Assembly: GCA_016219425.1 (NCBI GenBank) | Contig: JACRNB010000010.1 | Location: 62,001-126,000, forward strand | DNA length: 64,000 nt | DNA from: Betaproteobacteria bacterium | GTDB lineage: Bacteria; Pseudomonadota; Gammaproteobacteria; Burkholderiales; Thiobacillaceae | Direction of reading: 5' to 3' | Shown here: positions 18,386 to 27,404 of the stretch, piece by piece | Layout of the letters: every line of letters begins with the position of its first letter | Position numbering within the stretch: the stretch's first letter is position 1 | Notes under the pieces: generated by a model | Told to the model about the DNA's origin: nothing | Seen by the model: the letters and a program-made list of their open reading frames with translations, nothing else | Databases searched by the model: none | Position numbers and translations under genes: made by a program

Positions 18386-19838
18386 TCCTGGCAGCGCAGG
18401 CGTCCGCGCCTGCATCCAGGTCGTGTTGCAGGCGCGGGCGCCTGCGCTGCTTCTCGGCCTGATCCTTGCCTGTTCCGCTCGCGCAGAACTCCCGGAAACC
18501 GTCGCACTGGCCTTGAAAAAGGCCGGCATCCCCGACAGCCACATCGGCATCGTGGTACAGGAAACGGATGGCAGCGCCCTGCTGAGTCACGGCGAACAGC
18601 GTTCCTTCAATCCGGCCTCCGTCATGAAGCTGGTCACCACCCTGGCGGCGCTCGACACCCTGGGGCCGGCCCACACCTTCAAGACCCGCATCTGGGTGGA
18701 AGGCGAGGTCAAGGACGGCGTGCTCACCGGCAACCTCACGTTCCAGGGCGGCGGCGACCCCGCGCTCACCCTGGAGCGTCTGTGGCTGCTGCTGCGTGAG
18801 ATTCGGGAACGCGGCATCCGCGAGATTCGCGGCGACGTCCTGCTCGACAACACCCAGTACGAGCTTGACCCCATCGACCCCGCCGCCTTCGACCAGGCCC
18901 CCCTGCGTCCCTACAACGCCCCGGTGGCGGCCCTGCTGGCCAGTTTCAACACCCTCAACCTGCGGCTGGGCGTGACGGAGGCCGGCATCACCGCCCGCAT
19001 CGACGGTGCGGACGCCCCCCCGGTGCAGAACCAGTTGACCGCCGGACCCGGCGCCTGCAACGGCTGGCGTGAACGCCTGGGCATGCGACTGGAGGAGGGC
19101 CGCCTGCACCTCACGGGCCAGTACCCCATCGCCTGCGGGGAGCAGACGCACCCCCTCAACCTGCGTTCCCCCGAGGCCACCTTCGCCACCCAGTTCCGCA
19201 CCCTCTGGCGCGAACTGGGCGGCGCTCATGAGGGGGCGATACGCCCATGCGCCCCCGCCCTCCAGGCGCGCCTGCTGCTGGAGTTCGATTCCGCCCCCCT
19301 GGCCCTGCTGGTGCGCGACACCAACAAGTACAGCAACAACGTCATGGCGCGGATGTTGTTCCTCAACCTGGGCGCGCAGCGTTACGGCGCACCCGCCACG
19401 CTGGACAAGGGCAACCGCGCCCTGCGCGCCTGGCTGGAGGAGCGCGGCCTGAGCGCGCCGGAGCTGGTGCTGGAGAACGGCGCCGGTCTGTCGCGCCAGG
19501 AGCGCATCGCCAGCGCCACCCTGGCCAGCCTGCTCACCTGGGCGGCGCGCCAGCCGGCCTATTACGACTTTGCCGCCTCCTTGCCCGCCATCGGCCTGGA
19601 AGGCACACAGAAGAATCGCCAGAGCGACGCCACCGGGCGCGCCTGGCTCAAGACCGGCAGCCTCAACAACGTGCGCGCCCTGGCCGGCTATGTGCTGGGG
19701 GCGGATGGCCGCCGCCGGGTGCTGGTATTCCTGGTGAACCACCCCCTGGCCGGGGCCGCCACGGCGGCGCAGGACGCACTCATCCTATGGGCCATGAAGC
19801 CGCCGCAGACGCCGCCGGAAGCATCAGGAAAACAGTAA
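18372..19838 (+). CDS. dacB: D-alanyl-D-alanine carboxypeptidase/endopeptidase (PBP4)
   Basis: This 488-residue class C penicillin-binding protein trims or cuts peptidoglycan cross-links in the periplasm. The three active-site motifs are present: SVMK at 83-86, SNN from 321, and KTG from 427. The large inserted domain typical of PBP4 lies between the first two. The GTG start overlaps wbpP by 14 nt; an in-frame GTG at 18423 gives a cleaner signal peptide ([20 protein letters not shown]). The N-terminal codons up to about residue 26 are drawn from a palindromic repeat (18391-18450), so the true start is uncertain. Confidence 0.93.
   Translation: MTRADPGSAGVRACIQVVLQARAPALLLGLILACSARAELPETVALALKKAGIPDSHIGIVVQETDGSALLSHGEQRSFNPASVMKLVTTLAALDTLGPAHTFKTRIWVEGEVKDGVLTGNLTFQGGGDPALTLERLWLLLREIRERGIREIRGDVLLDNTQYELDPIDPAAFDQAPLRPYNAPVAALLASFNTLNLRLGVTEAGITARIDGADAPPVQNQLTAGPGACNGWRERLGMRLEEGRLHLTGQYPIACGEQTHPLNLRSPEATFATQFRTLWRELGGAHEGAIRPCAPALQARLLLEFDSAPLALLVRDTNKYSNNVMARMLFLNLGAQRYGAPATLDKGNRALRAWLEERGLSAPELVLENGAGLSRQERIASATLASLLTWAARQPAYYDFAASLPAIGLEGTQKNRQSDATGRAWLKTGSLNNVRALAGYVLGADGRRRVLVFLVNHPLAGAATAAQDALILWAMKPPQTPPEASGKQ
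18391..18450. repeat. GCAGCGCAGGCG-family inverted repeat at wbpP-dacB junction
   Basis: GCAGCGCAGGCGTCCGCGCC at 18391-18410 and its near-complement ending GGCGCCTGCGCTGC at 18450 form an inverted pair, each arm being internally palindromic. It lies 6 nt after the wbpP stop and inside the 5' part of dacB, where it encodes part of the leader peptide. Confidence 0.8.
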
Positions 19839-20110
19839 TTCAGCAAAAACTTATACACATTTTTGCGCTTGACACGCAGCACCGCCGCGGTTAGCCCGCA
19901 CCAATCCGGGGCTATTTATAACTCATTGTTTATAAACGACAATTTATCTGCGTAAAAATTGAGCCTGCGCGCTAAACTGCCGTTCCGTAAGCCTTTTTTA
20001 CCCTTTGGTGACGGCTTGTCCACACAGTTATCCACAGGTTCCGGGGACAATCTGAAAATGGGCATACAGGCCTGCCAGTTCCCCCATAGACCTCCCAAGT
20101 CACTTTAACT
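19839..20110. promoter_or_regulatory. AT-rich dacB-priA gap with DnaA-box-like sites
   Basis: This 272-nt gap is far more AT-rich than its surroundings. It carries TTATACACA (19851-19859), TTGTCCACA (20017-20025) and a perfect TTATCCACA (20028-20036), all on the plus strand and similar to the DnaA box. It also carries a perfect GTTTATAAAC palindrome (19928-19937). This could be a DnaA-regulated priA promoter or a DnaA-binding cluster. No coding sequence is evident. Confidence 0.55.
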
Positions 20111-22312
20111 TTGCCCCCTAACACCCCCCCTGAAATTGCTGCGCTGCACATCGCACGCGTGGCGCTCGACGCCCCGGTGGATCGGCTGTTCGATTACCTC
20201 GCGCCGGGGTGCGACGAGGCCGATCTGGGGCGTCGGGTGGAAGTTCCGTTCGGGCGGCGCACCCTGGTGGGGGTGCTGCTGGAACGGGTCAGCGTCTCGG
20301 ACCTGCCCGAGGCCGGGCTCAAGCCCCTGCATGCCATCGACCGCAGCACCCCGGCGCTGCCCGCCGACCTGATCGAACTCGCCCGATTCGCCGCCGGCTA
20401 CTACCGCTTTCCTCTGGGCGCGGTGCTGGCCAGCCTGCTGCCCCCGGCCCTGCGCCGCACGGAACGGCAACGGCGCGACGCGCTCCCCGCCGCCTACGCC
20501 CTGACCGGAGCCGGACGCGAGGCCGTCGCCGCACTGCCCGCGCGCGCGCCGGCGCAACGCGCCCTGGCGCAACGCCTTCTCGCCGGCCCCGTGGTGCGCG
20601 ACGACCTGGACGAACGCGAACGCGCCCTGGTGCGGGAATGGCGGCGACTGGGCTGGCTGGAGGCGGCGGACGCGCAGAACATCCCCGACGCCGAGACCCC
20701 GCCCGCGCTCACCGAAGAACAGGCCGCTGCGCTCATTGCCCTGGATCAGCACGGCGACGGCTACGCCGCCACGCTCCTGTACGGCGTCACCGGCAGCGGC
20801 AAGACCGAGGTCTACCTGCGCCGCATCGGCGCGGTGATCGAGTCGGGTCGCCAGGCCCTGGTGCTGGCGCCGGAGATCCACCTCATCCCGCAACTGGAAG
20901 AGCGCCTGCGCCGCCGCTTCCCCGCGCGCCGCATCCTCGCCCTGCACAGCGGTCTGGCGGAGGGCGAGCGTCGCCAGGACTGGCTGGCGGCGCTCGCGGG
21001 CGCGGCGGACATCGTCCTCGGCACGCGCCTGTCGGTGTTCACCCCCATGCCCCGGCTCGGACTGCTCATCGTCGATGAGGAGCACGACGCCGCCTACAAG
21101 CAGCTCGAAGGCATGCGCTATTCCGCGCGCGACGTCGCGGTCTGGCGCGCGCACCAGCGCGGCGTGCCGGTGATCCTGGGTTCCGCCACCCCGGCGCTGG
21201 AAACCTGGAAGAACGCGCAGGACGGGCGCTACCACCTGATCCGCCTCACCCGCCGCGCCCATGCCGAAGCGGTGCTGCCCGCTGTGCGTCTGGTGGACAC
21301 GCGCGGCGACCGTCCGCGCATGGGGCTCACCCACAGCCTGGGCGCGGCGCTGGAAGACCGGCTCAACCGTGGCGAACAGTCGCTGGTGTTCATCAACCGG
21401 CGCGGCTACGCCCCCACCCTGCGCTGCAACGCCTGCGGCCACGTCACCCCCTGTCCGCGCTGCACCGCGCATCTGGTGCTGCACCGCGCCGGGCCGGGCT
21501 ACCGCCTCACCTGCCACCACTGCGGCCTCACCACGCGCCCGCCGCCGGCCTGTCCGGAATGCGGCAGCCTGGACATGCGCGCCGCCGGCCAGGGCACCCA
21601 GCGCGTGGAAGAGACCCTGGCGGAACGCTTCCCCGCCGCGCGCATCCTGCGCATCGACCGCGACAGCACCGGACGTCGCGGCGCTTTCGCCGTCATGCGC
21701 GATCAGGTCGCGGCGCGCGAGGTGGACATCCTGGTGGGCACGCAACTGGTGGCCAAAGGGCACGATTTCCCGCACCTGACCCTGGTGGGCGTGATCGGCG
21801 CGGACATGGCCCTTTCCTCGCCCGACTGGCGCGCGAGCGAACGCCTGTTCGCCCTGCTCATGCAGGTGGCGGGTCGCGCCGGGCGGGCGGAACGGCCCGG
21901 CGAGGTCTTGATCCAGACCGGCTATCCGCATCACCCGCTGTATCAGGCCCTGATCCGCCACGACTACCCCGGCTTCGCGCGCCAGACCCTGAACGAACGC
22001 CGCGCCGCCGGATTCCCGCCCTATTCCGCCCAGGCGGTGCTGCGCGCGGAAGGGCGCGACGGCGATGCGGTGATGGGGTTTCTGGAAGCGGCGCGAGAGA
22101 CGGGGGAAGGGCAGGAGAAGGGGGTGGCGCTGTTCGACCCCGTGCCGGCCCTGATGAGCCGCATCGCCCACCAGACCCGGGCGCAACTGCTGGTGCAGGC
22201 CACGGCGCGCGCGCCCCTGCGCCGCTTTCTCGACCTCTGGCTGCCACGGCTGGGCGGCCTGCCGGGCAAGGGCGTGAAGTGGGGGCTGGATGTGGACCCC
22301 ATTGAAGGGTGA
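20111..22312 (+). CDS. priA: Primosomal replication helicase PriA
   Basis: This 733-residue superfamily 2 helicase restarts stalled replication forks. The N-terminal DNA-binding domain begins ARVALDAPVDRLFDYLAP. Helicase motifs include LLYGVTGSGKTEVYLR (Walker A), IVDEEHDAAYKQ (DEEH box), GSATPALET, and VGTQLVAKGHDFPHLTLVG; the arginine finger is in QVAGRAGRAERPG. The eight zinc-binding Cys are present (CNACGHVTPCPRC and CHHCG...CPECG). The start is a TTG, the only plausible initiator before the conserved region. Its last 70 nt are tandemly duplicated downstream. Confidence 0.97.
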   Translation: MPPNTPPEIAALHIARVALDAPVDRLFDYLAPGCDEADLGRRVEVPFGRRTLVGVLLERVSVSDLPEAGLKPLHAIDRSTPALPADLIELARFAAGYYRFPLGAVLASLLPPALRRTERQRRDALPAAYALTGAGREAVAALPARAPAQRALAQRLLAGPVVRDDLDERERALVREWRRLGWLEAADAQNIPDAETPPALTEEQAAALIALDQHGDGYAATLLYGVTGSGKTEVYLRRIGAVIESGRQALVLAPEIHLIPQLEERLRRRFPARRILALHSGLAEGERRQDWLAALAGAADIVLGTRLSVFTPMPRLGLLIVDEEHDAAYKQLEGMRYSARDVAVWRAHQRGVPVILGSATPALETWKNAQDGRYHLIRLTRRAHAEAVLPAVRLVDTRGDRPRMGLTHSLGAALEDRLNRGEQSLVFINRRGYAPTLRCNACGHVTPCPRCTAHLVLHRAGPGYRLTCHHCGLTTRPPPACPECGSLDMRAAGQGTQRVEETLAERFPAARILRIDRDSTGRRGAFAVMRDQVAAREVDILVGTQLVAKGHDFPHLTLVGVIGADMALSSPDWRASERLFALLMQVAGRAGRAERPGEVLIQTGYPHHPLYQALIRHDYPGFARQTLNERRAAGFPPYSAQAVLRAEGRDGDAVMGFLEAARETGEGQEKGVALFDPVPALMSRIAHQTRAQLLVQATARAPLRRFLDLWLPRLGGLPGKGVKWGLDVDPIEG

Positions 22313-22430
22313 CCTTCGTAGGAGCCCGGCTGCGCCGGGCGATCAACGTTCGCGTCCTGTAACCCGGCTATCGCCCGGCGCAGCCGGGCTCCTACCTTCA
22401 CCTGAGCTTCATCTCCCGCCCGCATCCCCG
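22236..22430 (+). repeat. Tandem duplication, unit A (priA 3' end plus palindromic repeat)
   Basis: This 195-nt unit covers the last 77 nt of priA and the GTAGGAGCCCGGCT-type repeat. It recurs at 22439-22633, offset by 203 nt, with about five differences. The two are joined by ATGACCGATCT, which is the start of hoxF. Confidence 0.92.
22318..22395. repeat. GTAGGAGCCCGGCT-family palindromic repeat, copy 1
   Basis: Inverted arms GTAGGAGCCCGGCTGCGCCG and CGGCGCAGCCGGGCTCCTAC enclose a short spacer, giving a very stable hairpin just after priA. It could terminate or protect the priA message. Confidence 0.9.
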
Positions 22431-22438
22431 ATGACCGA

Positions 22439-22633
22439 TCTGGCTGCCACGGCTGGGCGGCCTGCCGGGCAAGGGCGTGAAGTGGGGGCTGGATGTGGAT
22501 CCCATTGAAGGATGACTTTCGTAGGAGCCCGGCTGCGCCGGGCGATCAACGTTCGCGTCCTGTAACCCGGCTATCGCCCGGCGCAGCCGGGCTCCTACCT
22601 TCACCTGAGCTTCATCTCCTGCCCGCATCCCCG
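22439..22633 (+). repeat. Tandem duplication, unit B (untranslated priA tail copy plus repeat)
   Basis: This second copy of unit A includes a non-coding copy of the priA 3' end and a second GTAGGAGCCCGGCT palindrome (22521-22598). It fills most of the 358-nt gap between priA and hoxF; nothing else is seen in the gap. Confidence 0.92.
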
Positions 22634-22670
22634 CGCTAGACTGCGCTCACCCCCTCCGCCCGCCGCCCCG

Positions 22671-24428
22671 ATGACCGATCTCGCCTCCCTGCTCGAACGC
22701 CACGGTTGCCGCCCCGAACAACTGCTCCAGATCCTGATCGAGATCCAGGCGCGCGCGCAGTGGGTGTCGCCCGAGGCGCAGCAACAGGTGGCCGACGCCC
22801 TCGGCCTGCCGCTGGCGCGGGTGCAGGGTGTGATCGGTTTCTACGCCTTTCTCTCCGACCGACCCTGGGGGCGCTACCGCGTCCTGTTTTCCGACAACGT
22901 CACCGACCGCATGCTGGGCAGCCGCGAGCTGCTCGACCGGCTCTGCGCCCGGCTTTGGGTGGAGCGCGGCCATGTCTCGGGCGATGGCCTGGTGTCGGTT
23001 GATTTCACCTCCTGCACCGGCCTGTGCGACCAGGGGCCGGGGCTGCTGGTAAACGGCCACGCCATCCCGCGCCTCACCTGCGAGCGCGTGGACCGCATCG
23101 CCGACCTGATCCTGGCGCAACAGCCGCTGGAGGCCTGGCCGGCGGACCTGTTCGACATCGAGGACAACGTGCGCCGCGCCGACCTCCTGCTGGGACACGA
23201 CCTGGCGCTGGGCGAGATCCTGCGTTCCGTGCGCGCCGCCACGCCCGAGGCCATCCTGGCGGAGATCAAGAAATCCGGCCTGCGCGGGCGCGGCGGTGCG
23301 GGCTTCGCCACCGGCCTCAAGTGGGAGGCCTGCCGCGCCGCCCCCGGCGCGCAACGCTATGTGGTGTGCAACGCCGACGAGGGCGAGCCCGGCACCTTCA
23401 AGGATCGCGTCCTGCTCACGCGCCAGGCCGACCTGGTGTTCGACGGCATGAGCGTCTGCGCCTGGGCCATCGGCGCAAGCCAGGGCTTCCTCTACCTGCG
23501 CGGCGAATACCGCCATCTGCTGGAGCCGCTCAACGCCGCGCTCGCGCGCCGGCGCGCCGCCGGGCTGCTGGGGCGGGGGTTCGACATCGAGATCCACCTG
23601 GGCGCGGGGGCCTACGTCTGCGGCGAGGAATCGGCCCTGATCGAGTCTCTGGAAGGCAAACGCGGGGTGCCGCGCAACCGCCCGCCGTACCCCGTCACGC
23701 ACGGCTACCTGCAACGCCCCACGGTGGTGAACAACGTCGAGACCTTCGCCGCGGCGGCCCTCATCGCGCACCACGGCGCAGATGCGTATCGCGCCCTCGG
23801 AACGGCCAAGTCCGCCGGCACAAAGCTGCTCTCGGTGGCGGGGGATTGCGCGCGGCCCGGCATCTACGAATACCCCTTCGGCGTGACGGTGCGCCAGGTG
23901 CTGGCGGACTGTCACGCCGAAGATGCCCAGGCGGTGCAGATCAGCGGTCCTTCCGGCGTATGCATCGACGCCTCCGAGTTCGACCGCCGCATCGCCTTCG
24001 AAGACCTGCCCACGGCGGGGGCGTTCACGGTGTTCGGGCCGGGGCGCGACCTGTTCGAGATGGCGCGCGCGTACACGGATTTCTTCGCCCACGAGTCCTG
24101 CGGCTTCTGCACCCCCTGTCGCGTGGGCACGGCCATGTTGAAGGGCGTGATGGACAAGATCGCGGGAGGCCACGGCGCCCCCTGCGACCTGGCCGAGATC
24201 GAGAAACTCGACAAGGTGCTGCACCAGTCCGCCCACTGCGGCCTGGGGCACACCGCCTGCAACCCCACCCTGGACACCCTGAAGCGCTTCAAACCCACCT
24301 ATGTGCGCCGCTTGAAACACCAGGACTTCGAGCCTGCCTTCGACCTCGACGGCGCGCTGGAACGGGCGCGGCAGATGACCGGGCGCGACGATGTCGGGGC
24401 GCATTTGGGCGAGGAGACAGTGGAATGA
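22671..24428 (+). CDS. hoxF: NAD-reducing hydrogenase diaphorase subunit HoxF
   Basis: This 585-residue protein is the NAD(H)- and FMN-binding subunit of a bidirectional HoxFUYH hydrogenase. An N-terminal NuoE-like domain (about 1-160) is fused to a NuoF-like part with GLRGRGGAGFATGLKW (FMN/NADH binding), YVCGEESALIESLEGKRG, and 4Fe-4S ligands in SCGFCTPCRVGT and HCGLGHTACN. In the NuoE-like domain only one Cys pair (SCTGLC) is visible; the other pair is replaced around VLFSDNVTDRMLG, so the thioredoxin-like 2Fe-2S cluster is doubtful. This fused form matches the NAD-reducing hydrogenases of betaproteobacteria. Confidence 0.94.
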   Translation: MTDLASLLERHGCRPEQLLQILIEIQARAQWVSPEAQQQVADALGLPLARVQGVIGFYAFLSDRPWGRYRVLFSDNVTDRMLGSRELLDRLCARLWVERGHVSGDGLVSVDFTSCTGLCDQGPGLLVNGHAIPRLTCERVDRIADLILAQQPLEAWPADLFDIEDNVRRADLLLGHDLALGEILRSVRAATPEAILAEIKKSGLRGRGGAGFATGLKWEACRAAPGAQRYVVCNADEGEPGTFKDRVLLTRQADLVFDGMSVCAWAIGASQGFLYLRGEYRHLLEPLNAALARRRAAGLLGRGFDIEIHLGAGAYVCGEESALIESLEGKRGVPRNRPPYPVTHGYLQRPTVVNNVETFAAAALIAHHGADAYRALGTAKSAGTKLLSVAGDCARPGIYEYPFGVTVRQVLADCHAEDAQAVQISGPSGVCIDASEFDRRIAFEDLPTAGAFTVFGPGRDLFEMARAYTDFFAHESCGFCTPCRVGTAMLKGVMDKIAGGHGAPCDLAEIEKLDKVLHQSAHCGLGHTACNPTLDTLKRFKPTYVRRLKHQDFEPAFDLDGALERARQMTGRDDVGAHLGEETVE

Positions 24429-24451
24429 ACCCGTGCGTCCCGCTTCCCCCT

Positions 24452-24529
24452 GTAGGAGCCCGGCTGTGCCGGGCGATCCCGCCCTCCGCTCTGCTACCGT
24501 CCTGTCGCCCGGCACAGCCGGGCTCCTAC
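24452..24529. repeat. GTAGGAGCCCGGCT-family palindromic repeat between hoxF and hoxU
   Basis: GTAGGAGCCCGGCTGTGCCG pairs with CGGCACAGCCGGGCTCCTAC. It is the same family as 22318-22395 and 22521-22598, with a compensating G-A pair change in both arms, which supports conservation of the stem. It fills the 123-nt hoxF-hoxU gap. Confidence 0.9.
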
Positions 24530-24551
24530 ATGCCGCCTCCCGTCGCCTGCC

Positions 24552-25307
24552 ATGACTGAACCCGCCACCTTCCTCCTCGACGGCGTCGAGATCCCCTTCG
24601 CCCCCGGCCAGACCGTGATCCAGGCGGCCTTGAGCGCGGGGCGCTACATCCCCCACCTCTGCTACCACCCGGAGTTCCGCCCCCACGGCAGTTGCAAGCT
24701 GTGCACCGTGAAGGTGAACGGTCGCACTGCGGCAAGCTGCACCCTGCCGGCGCAGGCGGGCCTGGAGGTGGAGAGCGAGACGGAAGAGCTCAACAGCCTG
24801 CGCCGCACCCTGGTGCAGATGCTGTTCGCCGAGGGCAACCACTTCTGCCCCTCGTGCGAGAAGAGCGGCAACTGCGTCCTGCAGGCCCTGGGCTACGACC
24901 TCAAGGTGATGAGCGCGGGCTTCCGCCACTTCTTCCCCGACCGGCCCGTGGACGCCTCGCACCCGGACATCCTGCTCGACTTCAACCGCTGCGTTCTGTG
25001 CGAGTTGTGCGTGCGCGCCTCCAGCGAGGTCGATGGCAAGCGCGTGTTTGCCCTTTCGGGGCGCGGCGCGGACAAGCATCTCATCGTCAATTCCGCCAGC
25101 GGCCTGCTTGCGGACACCGACATGGCGCTGACCGACAAGGCCATGGAGGTGTGTCCCGTGGGCGTGATCCTGAAGAAGCGGGCGGGCTTCGCCCAGCCCA
25201 TCGGCGCGCGCCGCTATGACACCCGCCCGATCAGCGCCCAGGCCCTGGAGGATGCGCCCCGGCCCCTGGGGCAGGGGCATTGCGAAGCGTGCGAGGCCAG
25301 CGAATGA
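24552..25307 (+). CDS. hoxU: NAD-reducing hydrogenase diaphorase subunit HoxU
   Basis: This 251-residue iron-sulfur protein relays electrons between HoxF and HoxY. Cluster motifs in order: an N-terminal 2Fe-2S ferredoxin set (CYHPEFRPHGSCKLC then SCTLPA), a His-Cys3 4Fe-4S set (NHFCPSCEKSGNCVLQ), and ferredoxin-type ligands (CVLCELCVRA with a later CPVGVI). It resembles the N-terminal part of NuoG. The stop overlaps the hoxY start (ATGA). Confidence 0.94.
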   Translation: MTEPATFLLDGVEIPFAPGQTVIQAALSAGRYIPHLCYHPEFRPHGSCKLCTVKVNGRTAASCTLPAQAGLEVESETEELNSLRRTLVQMLFAEGNHFCPSCEKSGNCVLQALGYDLKVMSAGFRHFFPDRPVDASHPDILLDFNRCVLCELCVRASSEVDGKRVFALSGRGADKHLIVNSASGLLADTDMALTDKAMEVCPVGVILKKRAGFAQPIGARRYDTRPISAQALEDAPRPLGQGHCEACEASE

Positions 25308-25840
25308 GCAAGCTCAAGGTCGCCACCACCTCCCTGGCCGGCTGCTTCGGCTGCCACACGTCGTTCCTGGATATCGACGAACGCCTGTTCACCCTGCTCG
25401 ACCTGGTGGAGTTCAACCGCACCCCGCTCACCGACATCAAGCACTGCGCGCCCAGCGACCTGGGGCTGATCGAGGGCGGCATCTGCAACGCGGAAAACGT
25501 GCATGTGCTGCGCGAGTTCCGTCGCAACTGCAAGGTGATCGTGGCCCTGGGGGCGTGCGCGGTGACGGGCGGTCTGCCGGCGCAGCGCAACCACCTGGAC
25601 CTGGGCGCATGCCTCACCGAGGTCTACCTCACCGAGCGCGGCATGGCGCACGGCCTCATCCCCAACGACCCGGAACTGCCCCTGCCGCTGGACAAGGTCC
25701 ACCCCCTGCATGAAGTGGTGCGGGTGGATTACTTCCTGCCCGGCTGCCCGCCCTCGGCGGATGCGATCTGGGCCTTCCTCACCGATTTCGTGGCCGGGCG
25801 CGAGCCGCGTCTGGACTATGGATTGATCAAATATGACTGA
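25304..25840 (+). CDS. hoxY: NAD-reducing hydrogenase small subunit HoxY
   Basis: This 178-residue small subunit carries the cluster proximal to the NiFe site. Ligand motifs are SLAGCFGCHTSFLD, ALGACAVTGG and LPGCPPSADAIW, the four-Cys set of group 3 hydrogenases. It has no Tat signal and lacks the C-terminal medial and distal cluster domain of uptake hydrogenases, as expected for the cytoplasmic enzyme. I used the ATG at 25304 that overlaps the hoxU stop. Confidence 0.94.
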   Translation: MSKLKVATTSLAGCFGCHTSFLDIDERLFTLLDLVEFNRTPLTDIKHCAPSDLGLIEGGICNAENVHVLREFRRNCKVIVALGACAVTGGLPAQRNHLDLGACLTEVYLTERGMAHGLIPNDPELPLPLDKVHPLHEVVRVDYFLPGCPPSADAIWAFLTDFVAGREPRLDYGLIKYD

Positions 25841-27266
25841 GACCCTGCGCCGCGTCGCCATCGACCCCATCTCGCGCGTGGAGGGCCACGGCAAGGTGAC
25901 CCTGCTGCTGGACGAGGCCGGCATCGTGCAGCAGGCGCGCCTGCATATCGTCGAATTCCGCGGCTTCGAGAAGTTCATCCAGGGCCGGCCCTACTGGGAG
26001 GCCCCGGTGATGGTGCAGCGCCTGTGCGGCATCTGCCCGGTGTCGCACCACCTGGCGGCGGCCAAGGCCATGGACCAGATCGTGGGCGCGAAACTCACCC
26101 CCACGGCGGAGAAGCTGCGCCGGCTCATGCACTACGGCCAGATCCTGCAATCCCACGCCCTGCACTTCTTCCACCTGTCCGCGCCCGACCTGCTGTTCGG
26201 TTTCGGCTCCGATGTGGCGCGGCGCAACATCGTCGGCGTTGCCGCCGCGTACCCCGAGGTGGCGCGTCAGGGCGTGCTGCTGCGCAAGTTCGGCCAGGAG
26301 GTCATTCGCGTCACCGCCGGCAAGCGGGTGCATGGCACCAGCGCGGTGCCGGGGGGCGTCAACAAGAACCTGTCCCTGGCGGAGCGGGACGTGCTGCTCA
26401 AGGACATCTACCAGATCGTGGCCTGGAGCCGGGACGCGGTGCATCTGGCGCGCCGCCTGTTCGAGCAGGATCTGGAAATGCACACCGCCTTCGGCAGCTT
26501 CGACGCCCACACCCTGAACCTGGTGCGCGCCGACGGGGCCATGGACCTGTACCACGGCGGCCTGCGCGCCCGCACCATGGACGGCAAGACCCTGTTCGAC
26601 CACCTGGACTATGACCGCTACTGGGAGGAGATCTTCGAGGAGGTGAAGTCCTGGTCCTACATGAAGTTCCCCTACTTCCGGGAACTGGGGCCGGAGACCG
26701 GCTGGTACCGCGTCGGCCCGCTCACGCGCGTGACGCAATGCGACTTCATCCCCACGCCCCTGGCGGATATGGAGCGGCGCGAGTTCCTGGCCTTCGACGG
26801 AGGCCGCGCCGCCAACGCCACCCTGGCCTTCCACTGGGCGCGCATGATCGAGATGCTGCACGCCGCCGAGGCGATCAAGGATTTGCTGCACGACGACGAC
26901 CTGCAAGGGACGGAACTGATGGCGAAGGGCGAGCGCCAGGAACGCGGCGTAGGCGTGATCGAGGCCCCGCGCGGGACGCTCATCCACCACTACAAGGTGG
27001 ACGAGAACGACCTCATCACGCGCTGCAACCTGATCGTTTCCACCACCCACAACAACCAGTCCATGAACGAGGCCATCCGCCAGGTGGCGCGTCAGCACCT
27101 GGACGGTCAGGAGTTGACCGAGGGCCTGCTCAACCACATCGAGGTGGCGGTGCGCGCCTTTGACCCCTGCCTGTCCTGCGCCACCCACGCGCTGGGCCAG
27201 ATGCCGTTACAGGTGGAACTGGTGGACGCGGCGGGGACGGTGCTGGATGAGCGGCTACGTTCTTAG
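25833..27266 (+). CDS. hoxH: NAD-reducing hydrogenase large subunit HoxH
   Basis: This 477-residue catalytic subunit has the N-terminal Ni-binding motif RLCGICPVSHH, preceded by DPISRVEGHGKV, and the C-terminal motif DPCLSCATH. Nickel insertion should be followed by removal of the tail beginning ALGQMP by HoxW. It overlaps hoxY by 8 nt. With HoxFUY it couples H2 oxidation to NAD+ reduction in the cytoplasm, which would give a lithoautotroph NADH without reverse electron flow. Two CCCTCTCC-type repeats separate it from hoxW. Confidence 0.96.
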   Translation: MTETLRRVAIDPISRVEGHGKVTLLLDEAGIVQQARLHIVEFRGFEKFIQGRPYWEAPVMVQRLCGICPVSHHLAAAKAMDQIVGAKLTPTAEKLRRLMHYGQILQSHALHFFHLSAPDLLFGFGSDVARRNIVGVAAAYPEVARQGVLLRKFGQEVIRVTAGKRVHGTSAVPGGVNKNLSLAERDVLLKDIYQIVAWSRDAVHLARRLFEQDLEMHTAFGSFDAHTLNLVRADGAMDLYHGGLRARTMDGKTLFDHLDYDRYWEEIFEEVKSWSYMKFPYFRELGPETGWYRVGPLTRVTQCDFIPTPLADMERREFLAFDGGRAANATLAFHWARMIEMLHAAEAIKDLLHDDDLQGTELMAKGERQERGVGVIEAPRGTLIHHYKVDENDLITRCNLIVSTTHNNQSMNEAIRQVARQHLDGQELTEGLLNHIEVAVRAFDPCLSCATHALGQMPLQVELVDAAGTVLDERLRS

Positions 27267-27267
27267 C

Positions 27268-27398
27268 CCCTCCCCCTTGAGGGGGGAGGGGTTGGGGAGA
27301 GGGTGGGGCGAGCGCAGCTCGTCCGCTTTGTTCACATCAAGTCGATCTACGCCCTCCACACCCTCACCCTGCCCTCTCCCCTCAAGGGAGAGGGTTCT
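27268..27398. repeat. Pair of CCCTCTCC-family palindromic repeats, hoxH-hoxW gap
   Basis: One unit (CCCCTCCCCCTTGAGGGGGG...GAGAGGGTGGGG) at 27268-27308 and an inverted unit (CACCCTGCCCTCTCCCCTCA...GGGAGAGGG) at 27363-27395 can pair over a distance. The arrangement mirrors the repeats around the DUF559 gene, but here with only about 55 nt between them and no gene. Confidence 0.88.
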
Positions 27399-27404
27399 GG
27401 TTTG

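Noticed and set aside
22647-25280. 877-codon minus-strand frame opposite hoxF and hoxU
   Set aside because: It is antisense to two clear hydrogenase genes and has no recognisable motif.
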